DNA of 64,000 nt. It comes from Sphingomonas sp. QA11 (lineage in GTDB: Bacteria > Pseudomonadota > Alphaproteobacteria > Sphingomonadales > Sphingomonadaceae). Location of the stretch: NCBI RefSeq assembly GCF_028473665.1, contig NZ_CP098774.1, positions 620,001-684,000 on the forward strand, read 5' to 3'. A model generated the notes under the pieces. That model saw nothing but the letters and a program-made list of their open reading frames with translations. It was not told the DNA's origin and made no database searches. Positions within the stretch are counted from its first letter, which is position 1. Every line of letters begins with the position of its first letter. Shown in pieces: positions 18,273 through 25,925 of this stretch. Made by a program: the position numbers and the translations under genes.

Positions 18273-18713
18273 CTAGCGTAGCCGAGTCCAGGTCTGCGTG
18301 CGGCAGAGGAATACCGCGATGCAGCCTTTTACTTTCAGCGTGTCCCGGTCGGCCAACGTCAGATAGCCCGATTTCGCGCCGTCGCCGCTATTCGGGTCAT
18401 AGAGCGGGCCGCCCTTCCATTCGCGCGGCCCGCCGGTGAAACCGTCGAGAATGCGCAGGCCCATCAGCCGGCGCGATCGCAGGGCCTCGTCGCCATTGCG
18501 GATGTCGCGCTGGTCGGGATTGGCACGCAGCGGCGTGCCATCGACCACGCGTCCGCACAATGCCTGGCCACAGCGGTGGATTTCCACGACGCCGCCGCGC
18601 TCCTGTGTCCGCCAGCGGCCGATCAGCGCGTCGTCGGGAGACCCCGCCGCGCTCGCGCTGGTCGTCAGTATTGCCGCAGCCAGCGGAGCGCAGATCAGGT
18701 GCCGTCCGCTCAT
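18273..18713 (-). CDS. DUF2147 exported protein
   Basis: 146 residues with a signal peptide (LICAPLAAAILTTSASA) and the DUF2147 pattern: LIGRWRTQERGGVVEIHRCGQALCGRVV, GLRILDGFTGGPREWKGGPLYDPNSG, then YLTLADRDTLKVKGCIAVFLCRTQTW. The fold is a small periplasmic beta-barrel; four cysteines may form disulfides. Function unknown; family members often occur with lipid or stress genes. Its ATG overlaps the stop of the upstream metal-dependent hydrolase (ATGA), so the two are translationally coupled and probably under the TetR regulator. Confidence 0.85.
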   Translation of the reverse strand: MSGRHLICAPLAAAILTTSASAAGSPDDALIGRWRTQERGGVVEIHRCGQALCGRVVDGTPLRANPDQRDIRNGDEALRSRRLMGLRILDGFTGGPREWKGGPLYDPNSGDGAKSGYLTLADRDTLKVKGCIAVFLCRTQTWTRLR

Positions 18714-19552
18714 GCGACTGCCTCGATGCCGAGCCGCTTCTGCGCGCGAACCAGGGCCGTGCGGTCGTCATGCTGCCAAGGATGGAAACCGGGGCGGAAA
18801 TAGCTCAGCCACGGCAACGTAACCCGGCGCAGGATGCCGGGACGTCCGAACAGGAAGCCCATCGTCCGCAGCCAGACCCTTGGTCCGCGCAGGCCGTCCT
18901 CGCGGAAGAGGTCGCGCATGTTCGCGCCCATCGTCGTCATCAGGATGATCGTCGCCAGGATCATCGCCCGCACGCGCAACGCGTAGCGCCGGGGCGCGGA
19001 CCAATGGGCGGTGACCGCCAGAAAGGTGTCGAACGCCACCGCCTTGTGCTCGACCTCCTCGATCGCGTGCCAGCTCCAGAGCCGGGCAGCTTCCGCCGGT
19101 GCGGCGTCGAAATCGCGGCCGTCGGTCGCCAGCAGCTCCTGAGCGAGGATGGCGGTGAAATGCTCAAGCGCGCAGGTCGCCGCGAGCTGATGCTCCCTTG
19201 CCCGGGTGCGGGCGAAATCGAGCACGCGCTTCGTCCGCGATTCAAGCTTTGCGATATTGTAGCCGCTGTCGGCCGCCAGCTTGTTGAAAGTGGCATGTTC
19301 CCGGCTGTGTACCGCTTCCTGTGCGATGAAGCCGCCGATCTGTGCCTGGAGCGCCGGATCGACTGAGCGTCGATAGTGCCGGACGCTGTCCATGAAGAAC
19401 TTCTCGCCCGCTGGGAAAGTGCAGGACAGCGCGTTGAAGAAGGCGGTGGGGACTGGATCCCCACCATGCCACCAGCGCGGATGGTCCGCGCCGTCGCGAT
19501 GGAAGCGCAGGTCGCGCAGGGGAATGGCGATGTCGGGTGGGGTGGTTGTCAC
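18710..19552 (-). CDS. Predicted metal-dependent hydrolase (PF10118 type)
   Basis: 280 residues, mainly helical. Conserved acidic/histidine pattern of this family is visible: FFMDSVRHYR, FIAQEAVHSREHATFN, CALEHFTAILAQELL and LWSWHAIEEVEHKAVAFDTF, an arrangement like a diiron or similar metal centre. A membrane-associating helix (ILATIILMTTMG) follows. The start is GTG 19552, preceded by GAGG; the overlapping ATG is immediately followed by TGA. Two operator-like sites lie within 60 bases upstream, a third about 240 bases upstream. Downstream DUF2147 gene overlaps. Reaction unknown. Confidence 0.82.
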   Translation of the reverse strand: MTTTPPDIAIPLRDLRFHRDGADHPRWWHGGDPVPTAFFNALSCTFPAGEKFFMDSVRHYRRSVDPALQAQIGGFIAQEAVHSREHATFNKLAADSGYNIAKLESRTKRVLDFARTRAREHQLAATCALEHFTAILAQELLATDGRDFDAAPAEAARLWSWHAIEEVEHKAVAFDTFLAVTAHWSAPRRYALRVRAMILATIILMTTMGANMRDLFREDGLRGPRVWLRTMGFLFGRPGILRRVTLPWLSYFRPGFHPWQHDDRTALVRAQKRLGIEAVA

Positions 19553-19567
19553 ATCTGCCTCGCTATA

Positions 19568-19610
19568 TTGACATTGGTGTTCATATAAATTTGGACATCA
19601 ATGTCAATAT
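19568..19610. promoter_or_regulatory. Paired operator-like sites upstream of hydrolase
   Basis: Two copies of the motif T(G/T)GACATnn(A/G)TGTnnATnT start at 19568 (TTGACATTGGTGTTCATAT) and 19592 (TGGACATCAATGTCAATAT), 24 bases apart. The whole block also reads as one large imperfect inverted repeat. It lies directly upstream of the hydrolase GTG on the minus strand, where a repressor would block transcription. Confidence 0.6.
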
Positions 19611-19788
19611 AAAAAACCGCCCGCGACCCGGGGAGGGCGGCGCGGGCGGCAGGTGGCCTGCCCGTTCGGGCGAGGTTGGGGGAATTCTTCGGCGATCTCG
19701 GGCGCCTGAATCGTCCTTCCCGCAGGGCCTTCGAAAGCGGGTTGAACTGCACTTTCTGTTCGGATCGCGGGGCGGCTGTCAATATATA

Positions 19789-19807
19789 ATGACATTAATG
19801 TCCATGT
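19789..19807. promoter_or_regulatory. Distal operator-like site
   Basis: ATGACATTAATGTCCATGT is the fourth copy of the motif; its core GACATTAATGTC is a perfect 12-base palindrome. It stands about 200 bases from the paired sites next to the hydrolase, a distance compatible with repression by looping or with a second, distal promoter. Confidence 0.5.
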
Positions 19808-19960
19808 TGATATCAATCTGTCGCACGCGTTGCCGAACGAGCTGCCGTCATGGCCGCGAATCCTGCGAATATGACGTGGCCGGCGGTGGTTGAATCGAGG
19901 TCTCGAGGGTTCAGATGACGTGGCTTTTGGGCGCCGTTCGATTATTGCGCGAAAGGGCTG

Positions 19961-19989
19961 TTGACAGGGTTGGGCACCTCGCCTAGTTG
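19961..19989 (+). promoter_or_regulatory. Sigma-70-type promoter of tRNA-Asp
   Basis: TTGACA (19961-19966), 17-base spacer, TAGTTG (19984-19989). The expected start point falls about 14 bases before the mature tRNA. Good -35, weaker -10. Confidence 0.6.
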
Positions 19990-20009
19990 CGCCGCCTCAC
20001 GCTTTCCAA

Positions 20010-20086
<77 letters not shown>

Positions 20087-20108
20087 TTCCCCTGTTTCTG
20101 GAGGGGAA
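20087..20108 (+). terminator. Possible hairpin terminator after tRNA-Asp
   Basis: TTCCCCT (20087-20093) pairs with AGGGGAA (20102-20108) around an 8-base loop directly after the CCA. There is no T-run after the stem, so it may be a processing or weak termination hairpin. Confidence 0.35.
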
Positions 20109-20120
20109 GGCGCAGCGAAA

Positions 20121-20333
20121 TCAGCGCCAGCGTCCGGTCTCCATCCAGAGCAGCATGCGGCGCATCGGCAGCAGCCAGAGCCAGGCGATTCCGGTCACGA
20201 GATAGAAGGCGAGTTGCAGCAGCGCGTGCCATCGGCCGATCATACCGGACAGGCTGGCGACCAGAATCACCCAGACGACGATCATCCCGAGGATCGCGAG
20301 CATGCCGACGGGTTTGCGCCAGGAAGGGGTCAT
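20121..20333 (-). CDS. DUF2842 small membrane protein
   Basis: 70 residues from ATG 20333, overlapping the TGA of the cyclo-ligase gene (ATGA). Two membrane helices (VGMLAILGMIVVWVILVASL and LLQLAFYLVTGIAWLWLLPM) and the C-terminal MRRMLLWMETGRW pattern identify the alphaproteobacterial DUF2842 family. Function unknown. Translationally coupled to the folate enzyme. Confidence 0.8.
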   Translation of the reverse strand: MTPSWRKPVGMLAILGMIVVWVILVASLSGMIGRWHALLQLAFYLVTGIAWLWLLPMRRMLLWMETGRWR

Positions 20334-20878
20334 TTGGGGATAATCCAGTCTCGTTCGGTGATGATGGCGTGGAGCGGTACGTCCCACGGGTCGTGCGGCA
20401 GGCTTTCGACCTGTTGCACCGACCAGGCAACCCCGACCCGCCACGCGTCCGGGAATTGCGTGAAGGCCCGATCGTAATAGCCGGCGCCCTGGCCGAGTCG
20501 GTTGAGGGTCGAATCGAAGGCGAGCAGCGGAGTCAGGATGATGTCCGGCGCCATCGCGGCTGCGTCGTGGTGCGGTTGCGACAGGCCGAATGGACCCGGG
20601 ATCAGCGGGGCTTCGCTGTCACACGCAAGGAAGCGCATCGGCTCGGAACGAACGGTGACATGCGGCAACACGATGGCGCAGCCACGCTCGACGGCGGCGC
20701 GGGCGAGCGGCGATGGGTCCGCCTCGCTGCCCATCGGTACGTAAGATGCGACGGTCAGGCCGTGTTCAAACCGGGCGAGCAGGGCGTATGGCGGCTCGAT
20801 CGGAGATGGTCCGCCGGCGAAGAAGCTGTCGCGGCTGGCGCGGATCCGGGCGCGAAGAGCAGATTTCTCGGGATTCAT
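20330..20878 (-). CDS. 5-formyltetrahydrofolate cyclo-ligase
   Basis: 182 residues from ATG 20878. It converts 5-formyl-THF to 5,10-methenyl-THF with ATP. Family landmarks are the N-terminal KSALRARIRASRD, VASYVPMGSEADPSPL, LTPLLAFDSTLNRLGQGAGYYDRAF (the Gly-rich GxGxGYYD phosphate loop) and VGVAWSVQQVESLPHDPWDVPLHAIITE. Located immediately downstream of a probable 6S RNA and zapA, the zapA-ssrS-fau order conserved across proteobacteria. The stop overlaps the DUF2842 start. Confidence 0.93.
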   Translation of the reverse strand: MNPEKSALRARIRASRDSFFAGGPSPIEPPYALLARFEHGLTVASYVPMGSEADPSPLARAAVERGCAIVLPHVTVRSEPMRFLACDSEAPLIPGPFGLSQPHHDAAAMAPDIILTPLLAFDSTLNRLGQGAGYYDRAFTQFPDAWRVGVAWSVQQVESLPHDPWDVPLHAIITERDWIIPK

Positions 20879-20916
20879 AGGGTATGTGATCCGCCCTTGT
20901 GACCACTCCACTTGCA

Positions 20917-21075
20917 CGACTTTCGCCGGGGTAGGAAGAAAGCGCGGTCGCCGCATTCTCGAAAAGCGGTGGCGGGACCGCCATGGCCGTTTGCCTGAAT
21001 ATCCTCTGACGCCGTTAGCATCAGGTGGGGATCATGTACGACAGGCCAGGGCCAGCGCAGGGACAACCCCCTAGG
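20917..21075 (-). ncRNA. ssrS: Probable 6S RNA
   Basis: The roughly 260 bases between zapA and the 5-formyl-THF cyclo-ligase are non-coding on the minus strand, exactly where 6S RNA is expected. The transcript can fold as one long imperfect hairpin: GGGGTTG near 21068 pairs with CTACCCC near 20930, then an internal loop, then GCGC with GCGC, with an apical hairpin CTGATGC/GCGTCAG near 21010. Length of about 160 nt fits. The ends are approximate; assignment rests on synteny and fold, not on a covariance-model match. Confidence 0.55.
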
Positions 21076-21138
21076 AAGAATAATCGCCTCAGGGATAATC
21101 GGTAAGGCTCGTACCGGGCAGTGCCCGCCACGCCCTAT

Positions 21139-21441
21139 TTAGGCTTTCGGGGCCGTTTTCTCAAGGGTCGCCGCCAGCTTTTCCAATCGCTCGGCAACCT
21201 GGTCGAGCAACGCCGCGCCGGCGCCTTGCGGTGGGCGCCGCTGCGCTTCGTCCAGTTCGTCGGCGAGCATCAGCGCGACGAACAACATGGTCCGCTCGCC
21301 GTTGAGGCCGCCCGAGGCGCGCGATGCCGTCGACCAGTGCCGGTCGAGCATATCGCCGAGCTTTCGCAGCTGCGGTTCCTCGCCGTCGCGGCAGGCGACG
21401 GTGTGGCGGCGGTCGCCGATGGTGAGGGTGACATCGGCCAT
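21139..21441 (-). CDS. zapA: Cell division protein ZapA
   Basis: 100 residues. It begins VTLTIGDRRHTVACRDGEEPQLRKLGDMLD, the ZapA N-terminal strand-helix motif, followed by RTMLFVALMLADELDEAQ and a C-terminal coiled-coil-like helix. It stabilises FtsZ polymers at the division ring. Overlaps the upstream 67-residue coiled-coil gene by one base and precedes the probable 6S RNA, a conserved arrangement. Confidence 0.88.
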   Translation of the reverse strand: MADVTLTIGDRRHTVACRDGEEPQLRKLGDMLDRHWSTASRASGGLNGERTMLFVALMLADELDEAQRRPPQGAGAALLDQVAERLEKLAATLEKTAPKA

Positions 21442-21644
21442 CAGGCGGCCCCATCCTCGCCTTCAGCACGAGCGATCACGTCGTCCAGCGTCGACACTGC
21501 CTGCTCGATCCTGGCGCGCAGCACGGCGTGGCGCCGCACCGCCGCGTCGGCCGCACGGTCCCGCTCAGCCATCGCTGCTTCGATTCTCGCGATCGCGCGA
21601 TCGATCCGGTCGAGCGCGGGCGGAGGCGTCTCGTCTGCCATCAT
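21441..21644 (-). CDS. Small coiled-coil protein upstream of zapA
   Basis: 67 residues from ATG 21644 (a second ATG is at 21641). Almost entirely one amphipathic helix (LDRIDRAIARIEAAMAERDR continuing to VIARAEGEDGAA) with heptad spacing, so probably a coiled coil. Its TGA shares a base with the zapA ATG, indicating coupled translation. A short coiled-coil gene in front of zapA is common in alphaproteobacteria; it may act with the divisome, which is inference. Confidence 0.65.
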   Translation of the reverse strand: MMADETPPPALDRIDRAIARIEAAMAERDRAADAAVRRHAVLRARIEQAVSTLDDVIARAEGEDGAA

Positions 21645-21807
21645 CCCGGGATAGCATGGCTTTACGGGCGGGCAAGATCGATTTGGCCTCCTGCGGTTGA
21701 CGGGCGCGTCCGCCCACCGCAAAGACCGCGCGGCTTATCAGACTCGCCGGTCGCCCTTTTCGCGCATGTCAGCGCCGCGCCCGGTATCCGCGACGGAGGA
21801 AATTGCG

Positions 21808-22818
21808 ATGACGGTGAAGGTTGCGATCAATGGTTTTGGACGGATCGGCCGTCTCGTTGCACGCGCGGTACTGGAGCGCGGCGATACCGGACTTGAGCTC
21901 GTCGCGATCAACGACCTCGCCGACGCCAAGTCGAATGCCTGGCTGTTCTCGCGCGACTCGGTGCATGGCAAATATCCCGGCAAGGTCTCGGCCGAGGGCA
22001 ATGAACTGGTCGTCGACGGCAAGCGTATCCGCGTCACCGCGGAACGCGATCCCGCCAACCTGCCGCATGCCGAACTGGGCGTCGACATCGTGCTCGAATG
22101 CACCGGCTTCTTCACTGATCGCGAGAGCGTGCAGAAGCATATCGATGCCGGCGCGAAGAAGGTGCTGATCTCGGCCCCCGGCAAGGGCGTCGACCTGACC
22201 GTCGTGTTCGGCGTGAACAACGACAAGCTCGAGGCAGGCCACAATATCGTGTCGAACGCGTCGTGCACCACCAACTGCCTGGCGCCGGTCGCCAAGGTGC
22301 TGAACGATTCGATCGGCATCGAGCGAGGCCTGATGACGACGATCCACGCCTATACCAACGACCAGAAGATCCTCGACCAGATCCATCCCGACCTGCGCCG
22401 CGCCCGTGCCGCCGCCATGTCGATGATTCCGACCACGACCGGCGCGGCGCGCGCCGTCGGCGAGGTGCTGCCGGAACTGAAGGGCCGGCTCGACGGCTCG
22501 GCGATCCGCGTGCCGACCCCGGACGTCTCGCTGATCGACCTGACCTTCACGCCGAAGCGCGACACCACCCGGGACGAGGTCAACGCCATTCTCAAGGCCG
22601 CGTCGGAGAGTGGCCCGCTCAAGGGCATCCTCGATTACACCGACGAACCGCTCGTCTCGATCGATCTGATGCACACGCCTGCCAGCTCGACGGTCGACAG
22701 CCTCGAAACCGCCGTGCTCGACGGCAAGCTCGTCCGCGTCGTGAGCTGGTACGACAATGAATGGGGTTTCTCGAACCGCATGGTCGACACCGCCGGCGCG
22801 ATGGCGGCTTTCCTCTAA
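21808..22818 (+). CDS. gap: Glyceraldehyde-3-phosphate dehydrogenase, type I
   Basis: 336 residues from ATG 21808 with GGAGGA upstream. NAD-binding [13 protein letters not shown] at the N-terminus, the adenosine-binding acidic position in VAINDL, the catalytic Cys at about residue 153 in [12 protein letters not shown], and [13 protein letters not shown] at the C-terminus. Converts glyceraldehyde-3-phosphate to 1,3-bisphosphoglycerate in the cytosol. Followed by pgk on the same strand 164 bases downstream; together they form the lower glycolysis or gluconeogenesis unit, with the class I aldolase further along. Confidence 0.97.
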   Translation: MTVKVAINGFGRIGRLVARAVLERGDTGLELVAINDLADAKSNAWLFSRDSVHGKYPGKVSAEGNELVVDGKRIRVTAERDPANLPHAELGVDIVLECTGFFTDRESVQKHIDAGAKKVLISAPGKGVDLTVVFGVNNDKLEAGHNIVSNASCTTNCLAPVAKVLNDSIGIERGLMTTIHAYTNDQKILDQIHPDLRRARAAAMSMIPTTTGAARAVGEVLPELKGRLDGSAIRVPTPDVSLIDLTFTPKRDTTRDEVNAILKAASESGPLKGILDYTDEPLVSIDLMHTPASSTVDSLETAVLDGKLVRVVSWYDNEWGFSNRMVDTAGAMAAFL

Positions 22819-22982
22819 GGACGCGGGACGATGCCTTTTCCGTTCGTGTCGGAGATCGGGATACTGCTTCTCGACGACGCCCGATGGGGACGGGGAAGGA
22901 GCGTTGCTGGTCTCCGCGCTCGCATCGCTCATCGGGGTGGACCGGCCGGGGTCGGCATCGGCGATATTTTCAGGGTGGAAGA

Positions 22983-24185
22983 ATGACGGCGAAAAGCTTC
23001 AAGACGCTTGACGACATGGGCGATGTCTCCGGCAAGCGCGTGCTGGTCCGTGAGGATCTGAATGTGCCCATGGCCGATGGCGCCGTCACTGACGCCACCC
23101 GGTTTCGCGCTACCTTGCCGACCGTGACCGAACTGGCGGATCGCGGTGCGATCGTCCTGATCCTTGCCCATTACGGTCGTCCAAAGGGCAAGCGCGATCC
23201 GGAGATGTCGCTCGCGCTGGTGACCGGGCCCTATAGCCAGGTGCTTGGTCGCCCGGTGCGCTTCATCGAGGATTGCGTGGGTGAGGGCGCCGCCGAAGCG
23301 ATCGCCACGCTTCAGGCAGGTGATATCGCGGTGCTGGAGAATACTCGCTTCCACGCCGGCGAGGAAAAGAACGATCCCGAACTCGCGGCCGAGATGGCCA
23401 GGCTTGGCGACTTCTATGTCAACGACGCCTTCTCCGCCGCGCATCGCGCGCACGCCTCGACTGAAGGACTGGCGCACATTCTTCCGGCTTTTGCCGGTCG
23501 TGCAATGGAGGCCGAGCTCGATGCGCTCGACAAGGCGTTGGGCAATCCCGAACATCCCGTCGCGGCGGTGGTCGGCGGCGCCAAGGTGTCGACCAAGCTG
23601 GACGTGCTCAAGCATCTCGTCGCGAAGGTCGATCACCTGATCATCGGTGGCGGTATGGCTAACACCTTTCTCGCCGCGCGTGGTGTGGATGTCGGCAAAT
23701 CGCTGTGCGAGCATGACCTGACCGGCACCGCGGAGGAGATCTTCGAGGCAGCGGAGCGGGCCAATTGCACCATCCATCTGCCTTATGACGTGGTGGTGGC
23801 GAAGGAATTCCGCGCCAACCCGCCGGTGCGCACTGTCAACGTCCACGAGGTCGCGGCCGACGAGATGATCCTCGACGTTGGTCCCGCCGCGGTCGAGGCG
23901 CTGGCCGATGTGCTCAAGAATTGCCGCACCCTGGTTTGGAACGGGCCGCTCGGTGCCTTCGAGACACCGCCCTTCGACACGGCGACGGTCGCGCTGGCAC
24001 GCACGGCGGCGGCGCTGACGCGCGACGGTTCGCTGGTCTCCGTCGCGGGCGGCGGCGATACCGTTGCCGCTCTCAACCAGGCTGGAGCAGGGGACGATTT
24101 CACCTTCGTCTCCACCGCCGGCGGGGCATTCCTGGAATGGATGGAGGGCAAGGAACTGCCCGGCGTCGCGGCGCTTTCCGCGTAG
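22983..24185 (+). CDS. pgk: Phosphoglycerate kinase
   Basis: 400 residues from ATG 22983 (GGTGGAAG upstream). Family landmarks are [62 protein letters not shown] segment, [14 protein letters not shown] and the nucleotide loop [11 protein letters not shown]. Interconverts 1,3-bisphosphoglycerate and 3-phosphoglycerate with ADP/ATP. Probably co-transcribed with gap. Confidence 0.97.
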   Translation: MTAKSFKTLDDMGDVSGKRVLVREDLNVPMADGAVTDATRFRATLPTVTELADRGAIVLILAHYGRPKGKRDPEMSLALVTGPYSQVLGRPVRFIEDCVGEGAAEAIATLQAGDIAVLENTRFHAGEEKNDPELAAEMARLGDFYVNDAFSAAHRAHASTEGLAHILPAFAGRAMEAELDALDKALGNPEHPVAAVVGGAKVSTKLDVLKHLVAKVDHLIIGGGMANTFLAARGVDVGKSLCEHDLTGTAEEIFEAAERANCTIHLPYDVVVAKEFRANPPVRTVNVHEVAADEMILDVGPAAVEALADVLKNCRTLVWNGPLGAFETPPFDTATVALARTAAALTRDGSLVSVAGGGDTVAALNQAGAGDDFTFVSTAGGAFLEWMEGKELPGVAALSA

Positions 24186-24229
24186 GGCGCGGGGCTTCCC
24201 GTCCATACGCTTCGCGCCTACGGTTCTGA

Positions 24230-24940
24230 ATGCCCGCCCGATCCCAACGCACCGCTTTGCGCCACTTGCTCCTGGCCTTGCCGCTTGCTCTGGTTGCGAC
24301 GCCGGCGTGCGCGCAGCGACAGGACGGGCAGCTATGGCTGCAGATCAACACCAATGTCCCCCTCGCAGATCGCGTGCGTATTACGCTTGAGCAGATTGCG
24401 CGCTTCAGCGACCGGCAGAATGGATTGTACCAGACCGAATTTGGGGGCTTGCTTGGCTTTCGCGCCACCAAGAACATCGAACTGGGTTTCGGGTATCGCT
24501 GGGTCGGAGCGCATAACGGCAATACGGGCGCGGACGAGGATCGCTTGCGCCAGCAGGTGGTGGCGACATTCGGACCGGTTACTACTCGTTTCCGGGTCGA
24601 CGAGCGCTTCAATCCACGCGGCAGCGAGGTGGGTTTCCGCATCCGCCCGCTCATCCGTTACAATCACCGGCTCGGGACCAAGGGGGTTGCGCTCTTTGTC
24701 AGCCACGAAAGCTTCTTTCTGCCCAACAGCACGAGCTGGGGGCAGCGCAGCGGGTATGAACGGATGCGTAACATCGTTGGCGTCACGCTTCCGCTAGGGC
24801 GCGAGGTCGCGGCGGACGTTGGCTATCTCAATCAATATCGTCCGGGCCGTGATGGCGCTCAGGCGCAGATGGACCACGCGCTGCACCTCCAGCTCACGAT
24901 CAACCTGCGTGCTTTCGCTGCGTCGCAAGTCCCAGACTGA
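24230..24940 (+). CDS. DUF2490 outer-membrane-type protein
   Basis: 236 residues with a signal peptide (LLLALPLALVATPACAQ). The rest is alternating beta-strand sequence typical of DUF2490: LWLQINTNVPLADRVRITLEQIARFSD, YQTEFGGLLGFRATKNIELGFGYRW, TTRFRVDERFNPRGSEVGFRIRPLIRYN and a final strand ending in LHLQLTINLRAF. Probably a small beta-barrel in the outer membrane; function unknown. Follows pgk by 44 bases on the same strand. Confidence 0.8.
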   Translation: MPARSQRTALRHLLLALPLALVATPACAQRQDGQLWLQINTNVPLADRVRITLEQIARFSDRQNGLYQTEFGGLLGFRATKNIELGFGYRWVGAHNGNTGADEDRLRQQVVATFGPVTTRFRVDERFNPRGSEVGFRIRPLIRYNHRLGTKGVALFVSHESFFLPNSTSWGQRSGYERMRNIVGVTLPLGREVAADVGYLNQYRPGRDGAQAQMDHALHLQLTINLRAFAASQVPD

Positions 24941-24980
24941 GGGTGTGGTCTCGTACCGCGCCCACTTCCTCAGGGTTCCA

Positions 24981-25877
24981 TCATCGTCGCGAGTGCCGTT
25001 CAGCCATGTAGCGTCCCGGGGATACGCCGGTCGTCTTGCGAAACATCGTCGCAAAGCTGGGGATGCTTTCATAGCCAAGATCGTTCGCTACTTCCTGGAT
25101 CGAAGCGCCGCCAGCCAACCATTTTACGGCGAACATGACGCCGAGCCGCTGGCGCCAACGGCTGAAGCTCATGCCCGTTTCACGAGTGATCAGTCGTGCC
25201 AGGGTGCGTTCGCTCAGCCCAGCGCGCCGTGCCCAGACGTCCATCGTTCTCCGATCCGCCGGAGAATCGATCATCAGTTCGACCATCCTGCGGAGGCGCT
25301 TGTCGGAAGGCATCGGCAAGTGGAGGTCCTCGACCCGTGCCGACGCAATTTCATCGAGAAGCACCGCCACCAGGCGCGACTCCGCGCCGCCCTCCACATA
25401 GTGGGCGGGCAGGCTCGCGGATCGGATCAAGAGCTCGCGCAGTAGCGGTGTCACCGATACCGCGCAGCAGACCGCAGGCAGGCCTGTATCGAGCTTCGGT
25501 TCGACGAAGGCGTTATAGCCTTCCAACGCGCCGGTCGCCTTGACGGCGTGCAGCGCGCCCCCGGGGATCCAGACAGCGCTTCGTGGCGGCACGATCCACA
25601 ATCCTCCTTCGACCTCGCAGCTGAGCGCTCCCCGCTGCACCAGGAGGAACTGGCCCTTCCTGTGGCGGTGAAAGTCGATTTCTATCTTGCCGACCTCTGC
25701 GATCGCGATGCCGACCGTTACGATCGGCCGGCGTATTCCATCCGGATCGAGGCGTTCGGACTCGGTGGGCGGATCGCTCAGAATCGGCATGACTCGCTCA
25801 AGCCTCGCAACTTCGTCCTGGCGGAAATGAATAACATTCTGTCTTGCCTTCGGAATGACGCCAGAATGGGTTGCCAT
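24981..25877 (-). CDS. AraC-family transcriptional regulator
   Basis: 298 residues from ATG 25877 (AGGG upstream); an internal ATG at 25790 is possible. The N-terminal cupin-like domain has IDFHRHRKGQFLLVQRGALSCEVEGG and PPRSAVWIPGGALHAVKATG; the C-terminal pair of HTHs has RRAGLSERTLARLITRETGMSFSRWRQ and SIQEVANDLGYESIPSFATMFRKTTGVSPGRY. It belongs to the cupin-AraC subgroup. It is divergent from the FAD monooxygenase at 25926 with only about 48 bases between, so that gene is its likely target. Confidence 0.9.
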   Translation of the reverse strand: MATHSGVIPKARQNVIHFRQDEVARLERVMPILSDPPTESERLDPDGIRRPIVTVGIAIAEVGKIEIDFHRHRKGQFLLVQRGALSCEVEGGLWIVPPRSAVWIPGGALHAVKATGALEGYNAFVEPKLDTGLPAVCCAVSVTPLLRELLIRSASLPAHYVEGGAESRLVAVLLDEIASARVEDLHLPMPSDKRLRRMVELMIDSPADRRTMDVWARRAGLSERTLARLITRETGMSFSRWRQRLGVMFAVKWLAGGASIQEVANDLGYESIPSFATMFRKTTGVSPGRYMAERHSRR

Positions 25878-25925
25878 TATCCCTGTTGCGGGAGCCAGTC
25901 GAGGCGGTTTGGATTCAGGCATCCA

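Larger units (their letters stand above)
19553..20009. other. Non-coding interval between hydrolase and tRNA-Asp
   Basis: 457 bases with no convincing gene. It contains three operator-like sites (two at the left end, one near 19.79 kb), a G+C-rich stretch at about 19617-19760 with Gly/Arg-type open frames that show no family features, and the tRNA promoter at the right end. A minus-strand frame from 19782 runs into the hydrolase start but looks like chance. Confidence 0.5.

Noticed and set aside
19549..19782. Minus-strand 77-codon frame leading into the hydrolase start
   Set aside because: Lies over operator sites and a G+C-rich spacer, no ribosome site and no protein-like features beyond basic low complexity.
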